Source: Micromonospora narathiwatensis (GTDB taxonomy: Bacteria > Actinomycetota > Actinomycetes > Mycobacteriales > Micromonosporaceae). From it: DNA of 64,000 nucleotides. A program made the translations under genes and the position numbers. Of the stretch, positions 26,238 through 34,747 are shown piece after piece. The stretch spans positions 5,952,001 to 6,016,000 of the forward strand of contig NZ_LT594324.1 in NCBI RefSeq assembly GCF_900089605.1, given 5' to 3'. Positions within the stretch are counted from its first letter, which is position 1. The number at the start of each line of letters is the position of its first letter. The notes under the pieces are model-generated. The model had not been told where the DNA came from and did no database searches. It was given only the letters and a program-made list of their open reading frames with translations.

Positions 26238-27409
26238 CGGTCCGCTTCCAGTTCCAGGCCGCACGGCAAACCGAAACCAAGGCAACCGTCGTCGTACAGG
26301 AATCGCTCATCGGTCTTGACGTTTGGCCGGATGTGCCGATGGTCCGCAAGTTCGAGGAGGACCTGACCGCAATCGACCGGCTGGTCCTCGAGGCGGCGAT
26401 AGCCCTGGATCCCGTCCACGCTGCCGAAATCGAGGAGATCACCGGCATTCCGGCCGAAGCCGTGGACGGCATTATCAGTAGGCTTGTAAGCCTCGGCCTT
26501 CTCCAGACCGACGGGTACGGCGCGGTCGCGACGGACTATGCCCGGCCCGCACTGGACCAGGCGGCTGCGGTGAGACTGCGCCAGACTCCGGTCACGCTGC
26601 TGTACCTCGCGGACACCGACGAGATCGTGGCTCTTTCGTCCGCTGAGGGCCGGCGGGCACCGCGCCTGCACCATACGAAACCGGCCGGCTTCGTCGATGT
26701 TCCGCGAGGCGCCGGTCTGACCAGCCAGCACGATCTCATCGCCGAGCGCATCGCGGCACAAGCAATCCGAGGGCTCCCACAGGACATCGTCAGTCCGGTA
26801 GTCACCGAGACGCAAATCACCGACGTGTGTAAGCAGTACCGCTGCAGCGGACATGTGCGAGTTGGCTCCGACGGCACGTACCGCGCCTACCTCAAGATCG
26901 AAGTAGGGCGCTCCAAACGACTTAATCTGCAGATCCCGTACGCGAACCAGCTGGCCAGCCGGTGGGAGGACCTTGCCCAGCTGGCGGCTTCGGCCGCCGA
27001 CGCGTGGGGACCCGTGGTGGCGACGAGAACGGGCGGGAGTTGGCTCTACGAGCTGGGCCAGGAGGCAGCCACTTCCGCCGCTGCGGACAGAATCCGGCTG
27101 GGCCACCCCGGTGGCTTGCTGATCCATGGTGAACGTGACGTCGTCTACGTCGATGTCGAGTTCGTTCCGGGCGACGAGCGGGCGTCACGTATCTTCGCGC
27201 TCCAGCACGCCGTAGCCGAAGTCTCGGCCAGATCGGTCGCCAACATCAATTCCGCAGAGCTGGCAGCCATCACGGCGGCCAGTGCGGAACGGTACGGGCT
27301 CCCGACGGACGGTCTGACCGTGGCCCATGTACGTAGCGCGCTGTGGACCGGACAGCACTACCAGCACGTCTACGCCCTGCGACGAGAAGAGGACTTCCCC
27401 GGTGAATGA
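26234..27409 (+). CDS. Unknown protein with winged-helix-like domain, in the helicase/PLD operon
   Basis: A 391-residue protein whose ATG at 26234 overlaps the helicase stop by 4 bases. Residues about 45-85 (IDRLVLEAAIALDPVHAAEI, then TGIPAEAVDGIISRLVSLGL) form a plausible winged helix, with a following short wing. The middle has one CKQYRC motif, perhaps a metal or disulfide site. The last 150 residues alternate strands and helices (GLLIHGERDVVYVDVEFV) without a family I know. Because it is made together with the helicase and the PLD protein, it may load them on nucleic acid or act as an adaptor; that is inference. Confidence 0.72.
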   Translation: MTVRFQFQAARQTETKATVVVQESLIGLDVWPDVPMVRKFEEDLTAIDRLVLEAAIALDPVHAAEIEEITGIPAEAVDGIISRLVSLGLLQTDGYGAVATDYARPALDQAAAVRLRQTPVTLLYLADTDEIVALSSAEGRRAPRLHHTKPAGFVDVPRGAGLTSQHDLIAERIAAQAIRGLPQDIVSPVVTETQITDVCKQYRCSGHVRVGSDGTYRAYLKIEVGRSKRLNLQIPYANQLASRWEDLAQLAASAADAWGPVVATRTGGSWLYELGQEAATSAAADRIRLGHPGGLLIHGERDVVYVDVEFVPGDERASRIFALQHAVAEVSARSVANINSAELAAITAASAERYGLPTDGLTVAHVRSALWTGQHYQHVYALRREEDFPGE

Positions 27410-28946
27410 TCTTCCGGCAGGCAACCCGGGCCAGATCATCGACCTGGGAAAGCGAACTGTGGAAGGCGCCTTCTTCCTCAGACGCCAGGACGGCCCGCCC
27501 ATCCGTAGCCCCTTCATCCCCCGCGATACCGGATCACAGGACGGTGTACGGCACTGCCTCACCTACGACGGTGGCGGGTCGAACATCCGCGAGGAACTGG
27601 TGCGTCTGATCGACTCGGCGACCCGGCGAGTGTTCGTCGCCACCCTGTTCCTCGGTGACGAGCAGGTCCGGCAGGCCCTCGAACGGGCGGTCGACCGGCT
27701 TCAAGGTGGCGTCTATGTCGTCTCGGCGCTCGACGATCGCGGGCTGAACAAGGCCATCAACGACGCATCCGACACCTTGGACGTCGACACCCAGATCGAG
27801 TTCCGCAACTTCACTCGGCTGACGACCAGCGGCATCTACGTCCGCGGCTATCCGGGGCTCCACGCGAAGTTCGCCGTCGTGGACGATGCTCGTGCCTTGG
27901 TCTCCAGCGCCAATCTGGTCACGCGTTCGTTCACTTGTGTCGGCGAGAACGGCATGGTGCTGGAGGGAGTCGACGAGGTCGCCGTGCTGGCCTGGGCATT
28001 CCGGCGCCTGTGGCGGCAAAGTCCGTGGGACATGCCGCCGGCACCGTCCTACCACTCAGTCCGCGACCGGAGCCCGGCCGACGATGCCCTGAACGAGGTC
28101 GCCGAAACCGGCCGCCTGCTGTGGACCTGGCAGGACCAGCATCGCATTCTCGACGACATCCGACGGACCATCGACCAGGCCGAGCATGAACTGATCCTGG
28201 GCACCTTCAGCATCGGCAATATGACCTTCGACATGCCGAAGGCGCCCGCGCGACCCGAGATCCTCTACGACCCGGTGTGCCGTGCTATCGAACGTGGCGT
28301 ACGGGTGCGCATGCTGCTGCGTGGCCGAAACCACGTTGAATCGTCACGTGCCGAGGCAGCCGCGTTCCAGGCGGCCGGGGTGAAGATCTACGCGGACACT
28401 TTGACGCACGCCAAAGGATGCCTCGCGGATCGCCGTATCGGCTCCCTCTTCTCCGCGAACTTGATGACCACGATGGGCCTGACCGGCGGCATGGAGCTTG
28501 GTATGCGCCTCGACGATACGGGTGCACTCGGCGAGGCCTGGCGCTACTTCGAGCACTACATGGCGGAGACCGACCTGGAGCTCGCCGTGAACCCGCTGGC
28601 TGGCGTCACCGCCGACCGGCTACTGGCCGACTCGCTGCGACCTTGGCCCCTTCCTGGCCACCGACATGTGACATGCAACGGTCAGACCTGGGCTCAGCTC
28701 GCCACCCACACCGGTCCTGCCTTATGGGAGCAGGACGGCGACCATCAACTGGTGTACAGCGGGACGCGCTGCTACCGGCTCAGCGGGGAGGGAGCCCGGT
28801 GGCGCATCGAGCCAGCCAAAAGCCCTGCGGGATATCGGAACAGTCGTCAACTGCTCGAAGGTTGGATCTCGCCCCGACGCGGCAACAGATCCGGCCACCC
28901 CATCAGTCGCGGCATCTTCGCGCCCGTCCTCAGCCGAGACGGCTGA
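27402..28946 (+). CDS. Phospholipase D-family nuclease with two HKD motifs
   Basis: A 514-residue protein starting at GTG 27402, 8 bases inside the previous gene. It has two HxKx4D signatures: HAKFAVVD (His154, Lys156, Asp161) followed by SSANLVTRS, and HAKGCLAD (His336, Lys338, Asp343) followed by FSANLMTT. Two HKD motifs form one active site in PLD enzymes. Bacterial members in defence loci cut DNA or RNA. The lack of a signal peptide and the helicase partner fit a nuclease better than a lipase. This is the last gene of the overlapping operon. Confidence 0.85.
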   Translation: MNDLPAGNPGQIIDLGKRTVEGAFFLRRQDGPPIRSPFIPRDTGSQDGVRHCLTYDGGGSNIREELVRLIDSATRRVFVATLFLGDEQVRQALERAVDRLQGGVYVVSALDDRGLNKAINDASDTLDVDTQIEFRNFTRLTTSGIYVRGYPGLHAKFAVVDDARALVSSANLVTRSFTCVGENGMVLEGVDEVAVLAWAFRRLWRQSPWDMPPAPSYHSVRDRSPADDALNEVAETGRLLWTWQDQHRILDDIRRTIDQAEHELILGTFSIGNMTFDMPKAPARPEILYDPVCRAIERGVRVRMLLRGRNHVESSRAEAAAFQAAGVKIYADTLTHAKGCLADRRIGSLFSANLMTTMGLTGGMELGMRLDDTGALGEAWRYFEHYMAETDLELAVNPLAGVTADRLLADSLRPWPLPGHRHVTCNGQTWAQLATHTGPALWEQDGDHQLVYSGTRCYRLSGEGARWRIEPAKSPAGYRNSRQLLEGWISPRRGNRSGHPISRGIFAPVLSRDG

Positions 28947-29046
28947 TCCTCGCACCGACAGGCACCCGGACGGGACCTGGCTTTTCGACCGCCACACCCC
29001 GTGCTACGGCCGGGAATCCGGTTGCCGCGTCACGGAGGATGGAGTT

Positions 29047-30096
29047 GTGGAAGGCCACGGCCGGTTCGGCCCAGACTTTGTGACAGCACACCGGGCGACG
29101 CACGGCGTGCGCACACCGGAGCAGCGGCAGCTGACCTACGACATCGCGGTCGACCCCGGTTTCGAGCACTGGCGGCGCTGGTACGGCGCGCAACTGGCGC
29201 TGCTGCCCAGCCCGCAGGCCGACGCGCTCGCCCGGCGCCTCTGGCTGGACGAGCACTTCTGGCCCGTCACCTTCGAGCTGGCGGCCGGCGCCGCGATCCG
29301 ATCAGCCGGCTACACCGCCGTGTACGAACACGACCACGGCGGCCTGACTCCCGACTGGACCGCACACACCCCCAGCGGAGAGCTGGCCTTCCTCGTCGAG
29401 GTCCACACCGACCAGCCTGCCAAAGAAACCTTCGGGCGTATCCGCGCGTGGAAAGCGCTCGAAAGACGCATCGCGGAGATCCCCGTAGGCGTCGTGCTCG
29501 TACTCCAGGGCACCCGGCACCTCGCGCCGAAGCCACCCGACGCAGGAACCGCCAAGAAGATCGCCCGCGAAGTACGCGCCCGACTGCTGGACGGACCCAG
29601 CACCGCGAAGATCCACGCACACGGCTACACCCTTGCCGTGCTCGCCGACAGGTTCGGACGACCCCTACAGTCAGCGAACGGGATCCGCGCCCAGTTCGCC
29701 GCACCAAGCGGTGTCGCCGGACCAGTCGACGCCAGCCGGCTAGTCAAAGCCGTCGACGAGAAGGTCAGCAAGTATGCAGACCTCGCCAACCATCACAACG
29801 TGCCCCTGGTTATCGCCGTCGGATCGCACCGCTTCACAAGCGTCGACCTGGCAGATCTCGACGACCTACTCGCCGGCGCCTCCACGATCGGCTTCCATTT
29901 CAACGTCGGAGACACATACATCGGCACCAAGACGGTCAACCCGGCACGGCCTACCCAGTGGACGATGCCGACCAACCTCGCCGGCCTGCTGTGGCTACAC
30001 AACCAGCCGCCGTTCAACGCCACCGCACGTCCGAACCCTGACGGCCACCGCCAGATGCCACAGCGCCTTGCCCAGATGACGACCGCCGCGCAATAG
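29047..30096 (+). CDS. Unknown protein with PD-(D/E)xK-like nuclease core
   Basis: A 349-residue protein from GTG 29047, with GGAGG at 29034-29038. Residues 101-121 read TPDW, then LAFLVEVHT: Asp103 and Glu118 with His120 in place of the usual Lys, a pattern seen in diverged PD-(D/E)xK nucleases. A helix rich in Lys and Arg (IRAWKALERRI) and a strand (GVVLVLQGT) follow, which suits that fold. The C-terminal half is unassigned. It starts 100 bases after the PLD gene, so it may be a downstream member of the same locus or separate cargo at the element's end. Confidence 0.6.
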   Translation: MEGHGRFGPDFVTAHRATHGVRTPEQRQLTYDIAVDPGFEHWRRWYGAQLALLPSPQADALARRLWLDEHFWPVTFELAAGAAIRSAGYTAVYEHDHGGLTPDWTAHTPSGELAFLVEVHTDQPAKETFGRIRAWKALERRIAEIPVGVVLVLQGTRHLAPKPPDAGTAKKIAREVRARLLDGPSTAKIHAHGYTLAVLADRFGRPLQSANGIRAQFAAPSGVAGPVDASRLVKAVDEKVSKYADLANHHNVPLVIAVGSHRFTSVDLADLDDLLAGASTIGFHFNVGDTYIGTKTVNPARPTQWTMPTNLAGLLWLHNQPPFNATARPNPDGHRQMPQRLAQMTTAAQ

Positions 30097-30612
30097 GGCT
30101 TACGACCCCGGTCGCGAAGAGCGAGACGGTGCGGAAGCGAGGAGAATCGGCCAGCCAGGGATGGCGGGATCATGTGGGGGCGGCCGTCCGCCCACCGATG
30201 GTCCAGGCAGGCCGCCGACACTGACCTGGGTCGACGACATCTCCCTGGCAGTCACGCCCGCGTAGGTGATCGTTGCTGGCGACGGTGCCCGCCGCCGACT
30301 ACGCGGCGGCGGGCACAGACCCGCAGGGCTGCTGACCGTGGTCGTTCGCCATTGCAGACGGGACGAGTTACCCGTGCTCGCCCTGGCCGTCGGCGCGCTC
30401 GCCCCTTGCTGCCTCTCCCAGGGCACCAACCTGCGCCAGCATCCGTTCGCTGGTGGTGCCGGGCAAGGTGCCCCCGTTTACCCCCCGAAAACCCTTCCCA
30501 AGAGTTGACTACCAGTGATAAGTAGCGAGCAACGCTAGACGACGTTTGCGCAGCTCAACGCGAAGATATGACTAGCGATGACAAGCCCGGCGGAGCTACG
30601 GATGGTAACCGT
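30097..30612. other. Gene-poor right end of the element
   Basis: 516 bases without a supportable gene; ORFs on both strands are short and Arg/Pro-rich. It contains the hairpin at 30285-30316 and an AT-richer stretch at about 30500-30590 just before the tRNA-like end. I see no integrase gene. Confidence 0.55.
30285..30316. terminator. 13-bp GC-rich hairpin
   Basis: gtgcccgccgccg pairs perfectly with cggcggcgggcac across a 6-base loop. About 190 bases after the last cargo gene; likely a terminator or structural palindrome, without a T-run. Confidence 0.5.
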
Positions 30613-30642
30613 GTGTCGCAGGTTCGAATCCTGCCGGGGGCA
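30613..30642 (+). other. tRNA 3'-end fragment, putative attachment site (attR)
   Basis: A perfect T-arm (gcagg, loop ttcgaat, cctgc at 30618-30634) is followed by cgggggc and a discriminator A. This is the 3' end of a tRNA with a GCCCCCG acceptor stem, and its sequence resembles actinobacterial tRNA-Arg. The matching 5' acceptor strand and D-arm are absent upstream, so it is a fragment. Integrases of actinobacterial elements insert in tRNA 3' ends and leave such a copy at the far end. The intact gene and the integrase should lie beyond the left window edge. Confidence 0.65.
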
Positions 30643-30723
30643 CGTCACAGAACTGTAAACGCGCAGCGCGTCCGACCGATCACTGATCGTAGCGGCCAGT
30701 TTCGCGTTCGAGTGGACGTTTAA

Positions 30724-30755
30724 GGATGCCCCCGGCCGAGCGGCTGGGGGCATCC
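30724..30755 (+). terminator. 14-bp hairpin downstream of the tRNA fragment
   Basis: ggatgcccccggcc pairs with ggctgggggcatcc (one G-U) across gagc. Probably the original terminator of the tRNA gene, now separated from its 5' part. Confidence 0.65.
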
Positions 30756-31332
30756 TCGCGTTGGCTCGATGTACGGGCGCGGAACGCGCCGGGATCGCTG
30801 CTACATGTTGACTGGCGGTACGACCGCAGCCCGGCCAGGCTTGGTCGAGGTGACCGCGGGATCGCTCCTATCGCGGCTGCCCACCGAAATTTGGTGTGGC
30901 TCTCATCCGGCATGCGTCCTGCCTGATTTCGGCAAGTTGAAGTGGCCCCGGTATCTGGGTTGCGGGGGCGGGCGGTATCTCGATTTGCCCCACTCGCCAG
31001 TCGCTGCGAAGTGCGGCACTCTGATTGGGCCTCACCTCGTTTGGGTATTTCCGCCGGCCGCCGTGAACCGGCCGCCGTGAAGTTGCCAGCCCGGTGACGA
31101 TGGCGTGGTGGAAAGGCAAGTTTCTGGCCCGGGTGATGCTGATGTGGGTCCTGGACGAGGTGTTCATCGGGTACCACGGCGGCCTGTGTCTGACCTGGAG
31201 CACCTACCCTGGATCGACCCGACCCATCCGCCCTGACGAACGGCCCGGTGTCAGCGGCTTCACCGATCAGAATTCTTCCGCCACGTCGTCGGTTCTGGTA
31301 GCCCCCTCGCACCGGTGGAAGGATTGGTGACC
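30756..31332. other. Intergenic region upstream of the sigma-factor gene
   Basis: 577 bases with no gene I can support. A 78-residue plus-strand ORF at 31094 and a 210-residue minus-strand ORF ending at 30680 have no recognisable features and irregular composition. It presumably holds the sigma-gene promoter. Confidence 0.5.
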
Positions 31333-32340
31333 ATGACCGACGCTAGACCGCTGGGCGCTGACGAGGCCTCGTTCATCGCGGTGGTTCGCTCAGGCGATAC
31401 GGCGCGGTTTGCGCTCATCACGGAGCGCCACCGGCGTGAGCTGCAGGTGCACTGCTACCGGATGCTTGCGAACTACGAGGACGCCCAGGACATGACGCAG
31501 GAGACGTTCCTGCGAGCGTGGAACAAGCGGGAGTCGTTCAAGGGCCACGCTGCGCTGCGGACCTGGCTGTACCGGATCGCGACGAACGTCTGCCTTGACT
31601 TCCTGGAGAAGCGCAATGACCGCACACCCGTACCGTCCGGGCTGGCGGACTCCGGCTCCGAGGTGCTGTACCTGCAGCCGTACCCCGACCGGATGCTCCC
31701 CGAGGACCCGCAGGAATCGGTGGTGGCGCGAGAGACGATCGAGCTGGCGTTCATCGTCGCCGTCCAGCACCTGCCGCCGCGGCAGCGGGCGGTGTTCATC
31801 CTGCGCGACGTCGTCGGCTGGCCGGCGTCGAAGGCCGCCGACGCCCTCGAGCTGACCATCGCATCGGTGACCAGCGCGCTGCAGCGGGCGCGCGTGACGA
31901 TGCGCGAGCAGCTGCCCGACCGCCGCCTCGACTGGCGGAGCCCCGCCGCCCACGAGCTGTCGAATGACGAGCGCGGCGTGGTGAAGTCGTACATCGACGC
32001 CCATGAGCGCAACGACCTCGACGGGCTGATGTCCCTGCTCCGCGACGACCTGCGCTTCGTGATGCTGCCCGAGGCGGGCACCTCGGTCATCACGGCCAAG
32101 GACGCGGTGGACGGCTGGGTCTCCGGTGGGCTCTTCCAGCCCGGCTACGACGACTGGCGCTGTATCGCCACGACGGTCAACCGCATGCCCGCCGCCGCGC
32201 TGTACCTCCGCACCCCTGACGACCCGGAGTACCGGTTGTTCAACATCGCGGTCCTGCACATCGTCGACGGGAAGATCGCCGAGCTCACCGGATTCGACGC
32301 CACCGACAAACCATGGCTGGACCTGCCCCCGACACTGTGA
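31333..32340 (+). CDS. ECF sigma factor with C-terminal SnoaL-like domain (SigG/TIGR02960-like)
   Basis: A 335-residue protein from ATG 31333 (a GTG 6 bases upstream is possible; GGAAGG lies upstream). Region 2 is seen in ELQVHCYRMLANYEDAQDMT, ETFLRAWNKRESFKG and RTWLYRIATNVCLDFL. Region 4 follows after a variable linker, with LPPRQRAVFILRDVVGW and an HTH ending in ALQRARVTMREQL. The last 110 residues fold like SnoaL/NTF2 domains and are typical of this sigma group, where they modulate activity in place of an anti-sigma gene. No anti-sigma gene is adjacent, which fits. The inducing signal is unknown. Confidence 0.85.
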   Translation: MTDARPLGADEASFIAVVRSGDTARFALITERHRRELQVHCYRMLANYEDAQDMTQETFLRAWNKRESFKGHAALRTWLYRIATNVCLDFLEKRNDRTPVPSGLADSGSEVLYLQPYPDRMLPEDPQESVVARETIELAFIVAVQHLPPRQRAVFILRDVVGWPASKAADALELTIASVTSALQRARVTMREQLPDRRLDWRSPAAHELSNDERGVVKSYIDAHERNDLDGLMSLLRDDLRFVMLPEAGTSVITAKDAVDGWVSGGLFQPGYDDWRCIATTVNRMPAAALYLRTPDDPEYRLFNIAVLHIVDGKIAELTGFDATDKPWLDLPPTL

Positions 32341-32453
32341 TCAGACAAGTCCCCGTCGTCGACGAGTCCAGCGCCACGGGCCGGCGTCACCGAGTCACCG
32401 CGGAATGAGCACCCCGACCAGCTGAACACCAACGCGACAACGCGAACACCACC

Positions 32454-32478
32454 GCCCCGCCGGCGTTGCCGGCGGGGC
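32454..32478. terminator. 11-bp hairpin between convergent genes
   Basis: gccccgccggc pairs with gccggcggggc over a 3-base loop (gtt), between the sigma gene and the convergent reductase gene. Confidence 0.65.
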
Positions 32479-32547
32479 ATCTTGATGCCCGAAGAACGTC
32501 AGGAAGTATTTCGACCCGGCCTCACGAACCGAGCAACTGACCCGCGC

Positions 32548-33135
32548 TCATCGCCTCGTCTCGTATCGGGTCAGCACGACGCCGCCGGGAAATGTCCGCG
32601 TCTCCACGAGGTTCAGGTTCACCCAGCTGTCCAGCGCGGTGAAGAACGGCGTGCCGCCGCCCACCAGGACCGGCACGGTGACCAGCATGTACTCGTCGAT
32701 CAGCCCGGCCCGCATGGCCGCCCCGGCGAGCGTCGCGCCGCCGATGTCCATCGGGCCGGCGTCCTCTGTCTTGAGCCGGGTGATCTCGGTGACCGCGTCG
32801 CCGGTGACCAGGCGGGTGTTCCAGTCGACCGTGCTGGTCGTCGAGGAGAACACCACCTTCGGCATGTCCCGCCAGCGGCGGGCGAACTCGATTTCCGCCT
32901 GTGTGGCGCCGGGCTGCTGGTCGGCGGTCGGCCAGTGGGAACTCATCACCTCCCACAGCTTGCGCCCATACAGCGCCAGGCCCGTCGCCCCCACCCGGTC
33001 GGACCACCACTGGAACAGCTCGTCGCTCGACGACGAGTCCGGCCCCTCACCGCCACTCCAGCCGAGGTCGTCGCCGGGCGCGGCGATGTAGCCGTCCAGG
33101 GTCACATTCATGCCGAAGGTCAGTTTCCGCATCAT
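32548..33135 (-). CDS. Dihydrofolate reductase-like / RibD C-terminal domain protein
   Basis: A 195-residue protein of normal length for this family. It opens with MRKLTFGMNVTLDGYIAAPG, typical of RibD-C proteins, has LALYGRKLWEVM and PKVVFSSTT, and ends with the DIGGATLAGAAM and DEYMLVTVPVLVGGGTPFF strands that bind NADPH. Stand-alone members are predicted NADPH-dependent reductases of unknown substrate, often placed beside sigma factors in actinobacteria. Two consecutive ATG codons are available at the start. Confidence 0.87.
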   Translation of the reverse strand: MMRKLTFGMNVTLDGYIAAPGDDLGWSGGEGPDSSSSDELFQWWSDRVGATGLALYGRKLWEVMSSHWPTADQQPGATQAEIEFARRWRDMPKVVFSSTTSTVDWNTRLVTGDAVTEITRLKTEDAGPMDIGGATLAGAAMRAGLIDEYMLVTVPVLVGGGTPFFTALDSWVNLNLVETRTFPGGVVLTRYETRR

Positions 33136-33471
33136 GCCAGCCTCTCGTAGGTCGATTTCATACGTACAGACGGGCGCTGCGCGAAAACCTCATCGGTGCG
33201 CGCTGCTGGCAGACACAAGGTCACCGCGCAGACATGGCCAGCCAACCGCATCGGCGAAGACGGAAGCACCGTTCGGAACCGCCAACCTGCAACCGCCTTG
33301 GCAGCTCGAACACGAGGTCAGCCCGCGCATCGGCGCAGCTCAACCCAGGCAACGTCACGGTCAAGCCGTGCAGGTTCGTCGCTAGCCGGGGGCGCCTCTT
33401 GGGCTGGGCGTCGCCGGGCTGCCCGGCCCGATCGGCAACCTGCGCCACGCCATGAGACGCGACCGAGGCGA
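33136..33471. other. Intergenic region, nothing recognised
   Basis: 336 bases upstream of the reductase gene. Short ORFs only; no RNA gene, hairpin or repeat stands out. Confidence 0.45.
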
Positions 33472-33666
33472 TCAGGCCCGAGACTCGCTGATCGCGGCCT
33501 CGACGCGTAGCCCGATCCCGGTCGCGACGAGGAAGCCCGCCAGGATGTGCGGCTGGGTCGTCCCGGTACCGGTCGACAGGGTGATGGCCGAGACCAGAAG
33601 ACCGGAGGCCAGGGCCACGGTTCCGAGCGTTCGAACGGTGGAGGCACGCCTCGAAGCGGGGGTCAC
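33472..33666 (-). CDS. Small two-helix membrane protein, unknown
   Basis: A 64-residue reading from GTG 33666. Two hydrophobic segments (LGTVALASGLLVSAITL and ILAGFLVATGIGLRVEA) are separated by a short Thr/Gly loop. The frame is open upstream to an ATG at 33906, but that extension is Arg-rich and implausible. There is no clear ribosome site, so the start is uncertain. Confidence 0.4.
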   Translation of the reverse strand: MTPASRRASTVRTLGTVALASGLLVSAITLSTGTGTTQPHILAGFLVATGIGLRVEAAISESRA

Positions 33667-33917
33667 CGGGCGAACCGTACCGGAGATCCGGGGTCTGCGT
33701 TGCCGGGACGTGTACGGGTCGGTGCGGCGAGACGATCGCGAGGAGCGCGTGATGTCGATCGGCTTCCGGCTCCGCTTCCGGGCACGGGCAACTCGATCCA
33801 CTGCTACCCTCCGCGATGAGGGGCTGCGCAGCGTGACGCTCGGGGTTCGCGGCTGGCGGATGGTCACCGTCGGTACCCTGCAAGTCCTGGCCTGCCCGCG
33901 AGACATGGTGGTACTTG

Positions 33918-34694
33918 ATGAATGATCTTCGAGTGGTGGCGTTCGACCTGGACGACACCCTGGCTGTCTCCAAGTCCCAGATCGATGGTCGGATGGCGGA
34001 ACTCCTCGGCCACCTGCTGGGCGAGGTGGACGTTCTGATCATCTCCGGCGGCCGGTTCGAGCAGTTCGAGGCGCAGGTGCTGGCCCACCTCGACCTCACG
34101 GAGGAGCAGTTGCGCCGGCTGCACCTGATGCCGACCTGCGGCACCCGGTACCTCCGGTGGCAGGACGGCGGGTGGCGGCTGATCTACGCCGAGGACCTGA
34201 GCGATGCGGACAAGGCCCGCGTCATCGCGGCGCTCACCGAGTCGGCGAAGGCGCTCGACCTCTGGGAGACGAAAACCTGGGGGGACATCATCGAGGACCG
34301 GGGCAGCCAGATCACCTTCTCCGCGCTGGGCCAGTCCGCCCCGCCCGCGGAGAAGTACGGCTGGGACCCGGACGGCAGCAAGAAGCGGCGGCTCCGCGAC
34401 GCGGTCGCCGAGAAGCTGCCCGACCTGGAGGTACGCGGCGGCGGCTCCACCTCGATCGACGTCACCCGCAAGGGCGTGGACAAGGCGTACGGCATGCGCA
34501 AGCTGCTGGAGTGCCTGGACCTGAAGCACGACAACGTGCTCTTCGTCGGTGACCGGCTGGACCACGGTGGCAACGACTACCCGGTCAAGGCCATGGGCAT
34601 CCAGTGCCACGCCGTCACCTGCTGGGAGGAGACGGCCGACTACGTGCGGGTGCTCGTCGACGACCTGGTCCGGCGGCACGCCCAGCGGGCGTAA
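33918..34694 (+). CDS. HAD-superfamily phosphatase (phosphomannomutase-like, HAD-IIB)
   Basis: A 258-residue protein from ATG 33918. The catalytic loop FDLDDTLAVSKSQID gives the nucleophile Asp and the +2 acid/base Asp; ISGGRFEQF is the motif II Ser/Thr strand; a Lys (GVDKAYGM) and VLFVGDRLDHGGND supply motifs III and IV. A cap domain lies in the middle. Similar proteins are annotated as phosphomannomutase-like, hydrolysing or moving a sugar phosphate group; the substrate is not certain. A perfect hairpin follows the stop. Confidence 0.85.
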   Translation: MNDLRVVAFDLDDTLAVSKSQIDGRMAELLGHLLGEVDVLIISGGRFEQFEAQVLAHLDLTEEQLRRLHLMPTCGTRYLRWQDGGWRLIYAEDLSDADKARVIAALTESAKALDLWETKTWGDIIEDRGSQITFSALGQSAPPAEKYGWDPDGSKKRRLRDAVAEKLPDLEVRGGGSTSIDVTRKGVDKAYGMRKLLECLDLKHDNVLFVGDRLDHGGNDYPVKAMGIQCHAVTCWEETADYVRVLVDDLVRRHAQRA

Positions 34695-34706
34695 CCGCCG
34701 AGGACG

Positions 34707-34738
34707 GAAGTGGGGCCGGCGCGCGCCGGCCCCACTTC
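34707..34738. terminator. 14-bp perfect hairpin between convergent HAD and qorB genes
   Basis: gaagtggggccggc pairs with gccggccccacttc around gcgc. Serves both strands. Confidence 0.75.
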
Positions 34739-34747
34739 GCCGGCGTC

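Noticed and set aside
20917..28946. A CRISPR-Cas locus around the CARF gene
   Set aside because: No direct-repeat array and no other cas gene anywhere in the window.
30520..30645. A complete tRNA gene
   Set aside because: The T-arm and 3' acceptor strand are good and an anticodon-like arm (GGT) can be drawn, but no D-arm or matching 5' acceptor strand exists.
30680..31312. 210-codon minus-strand ORF
   Set aside because: Irregular composition, no start signal and it runs over the tRNA terminator hairpin.
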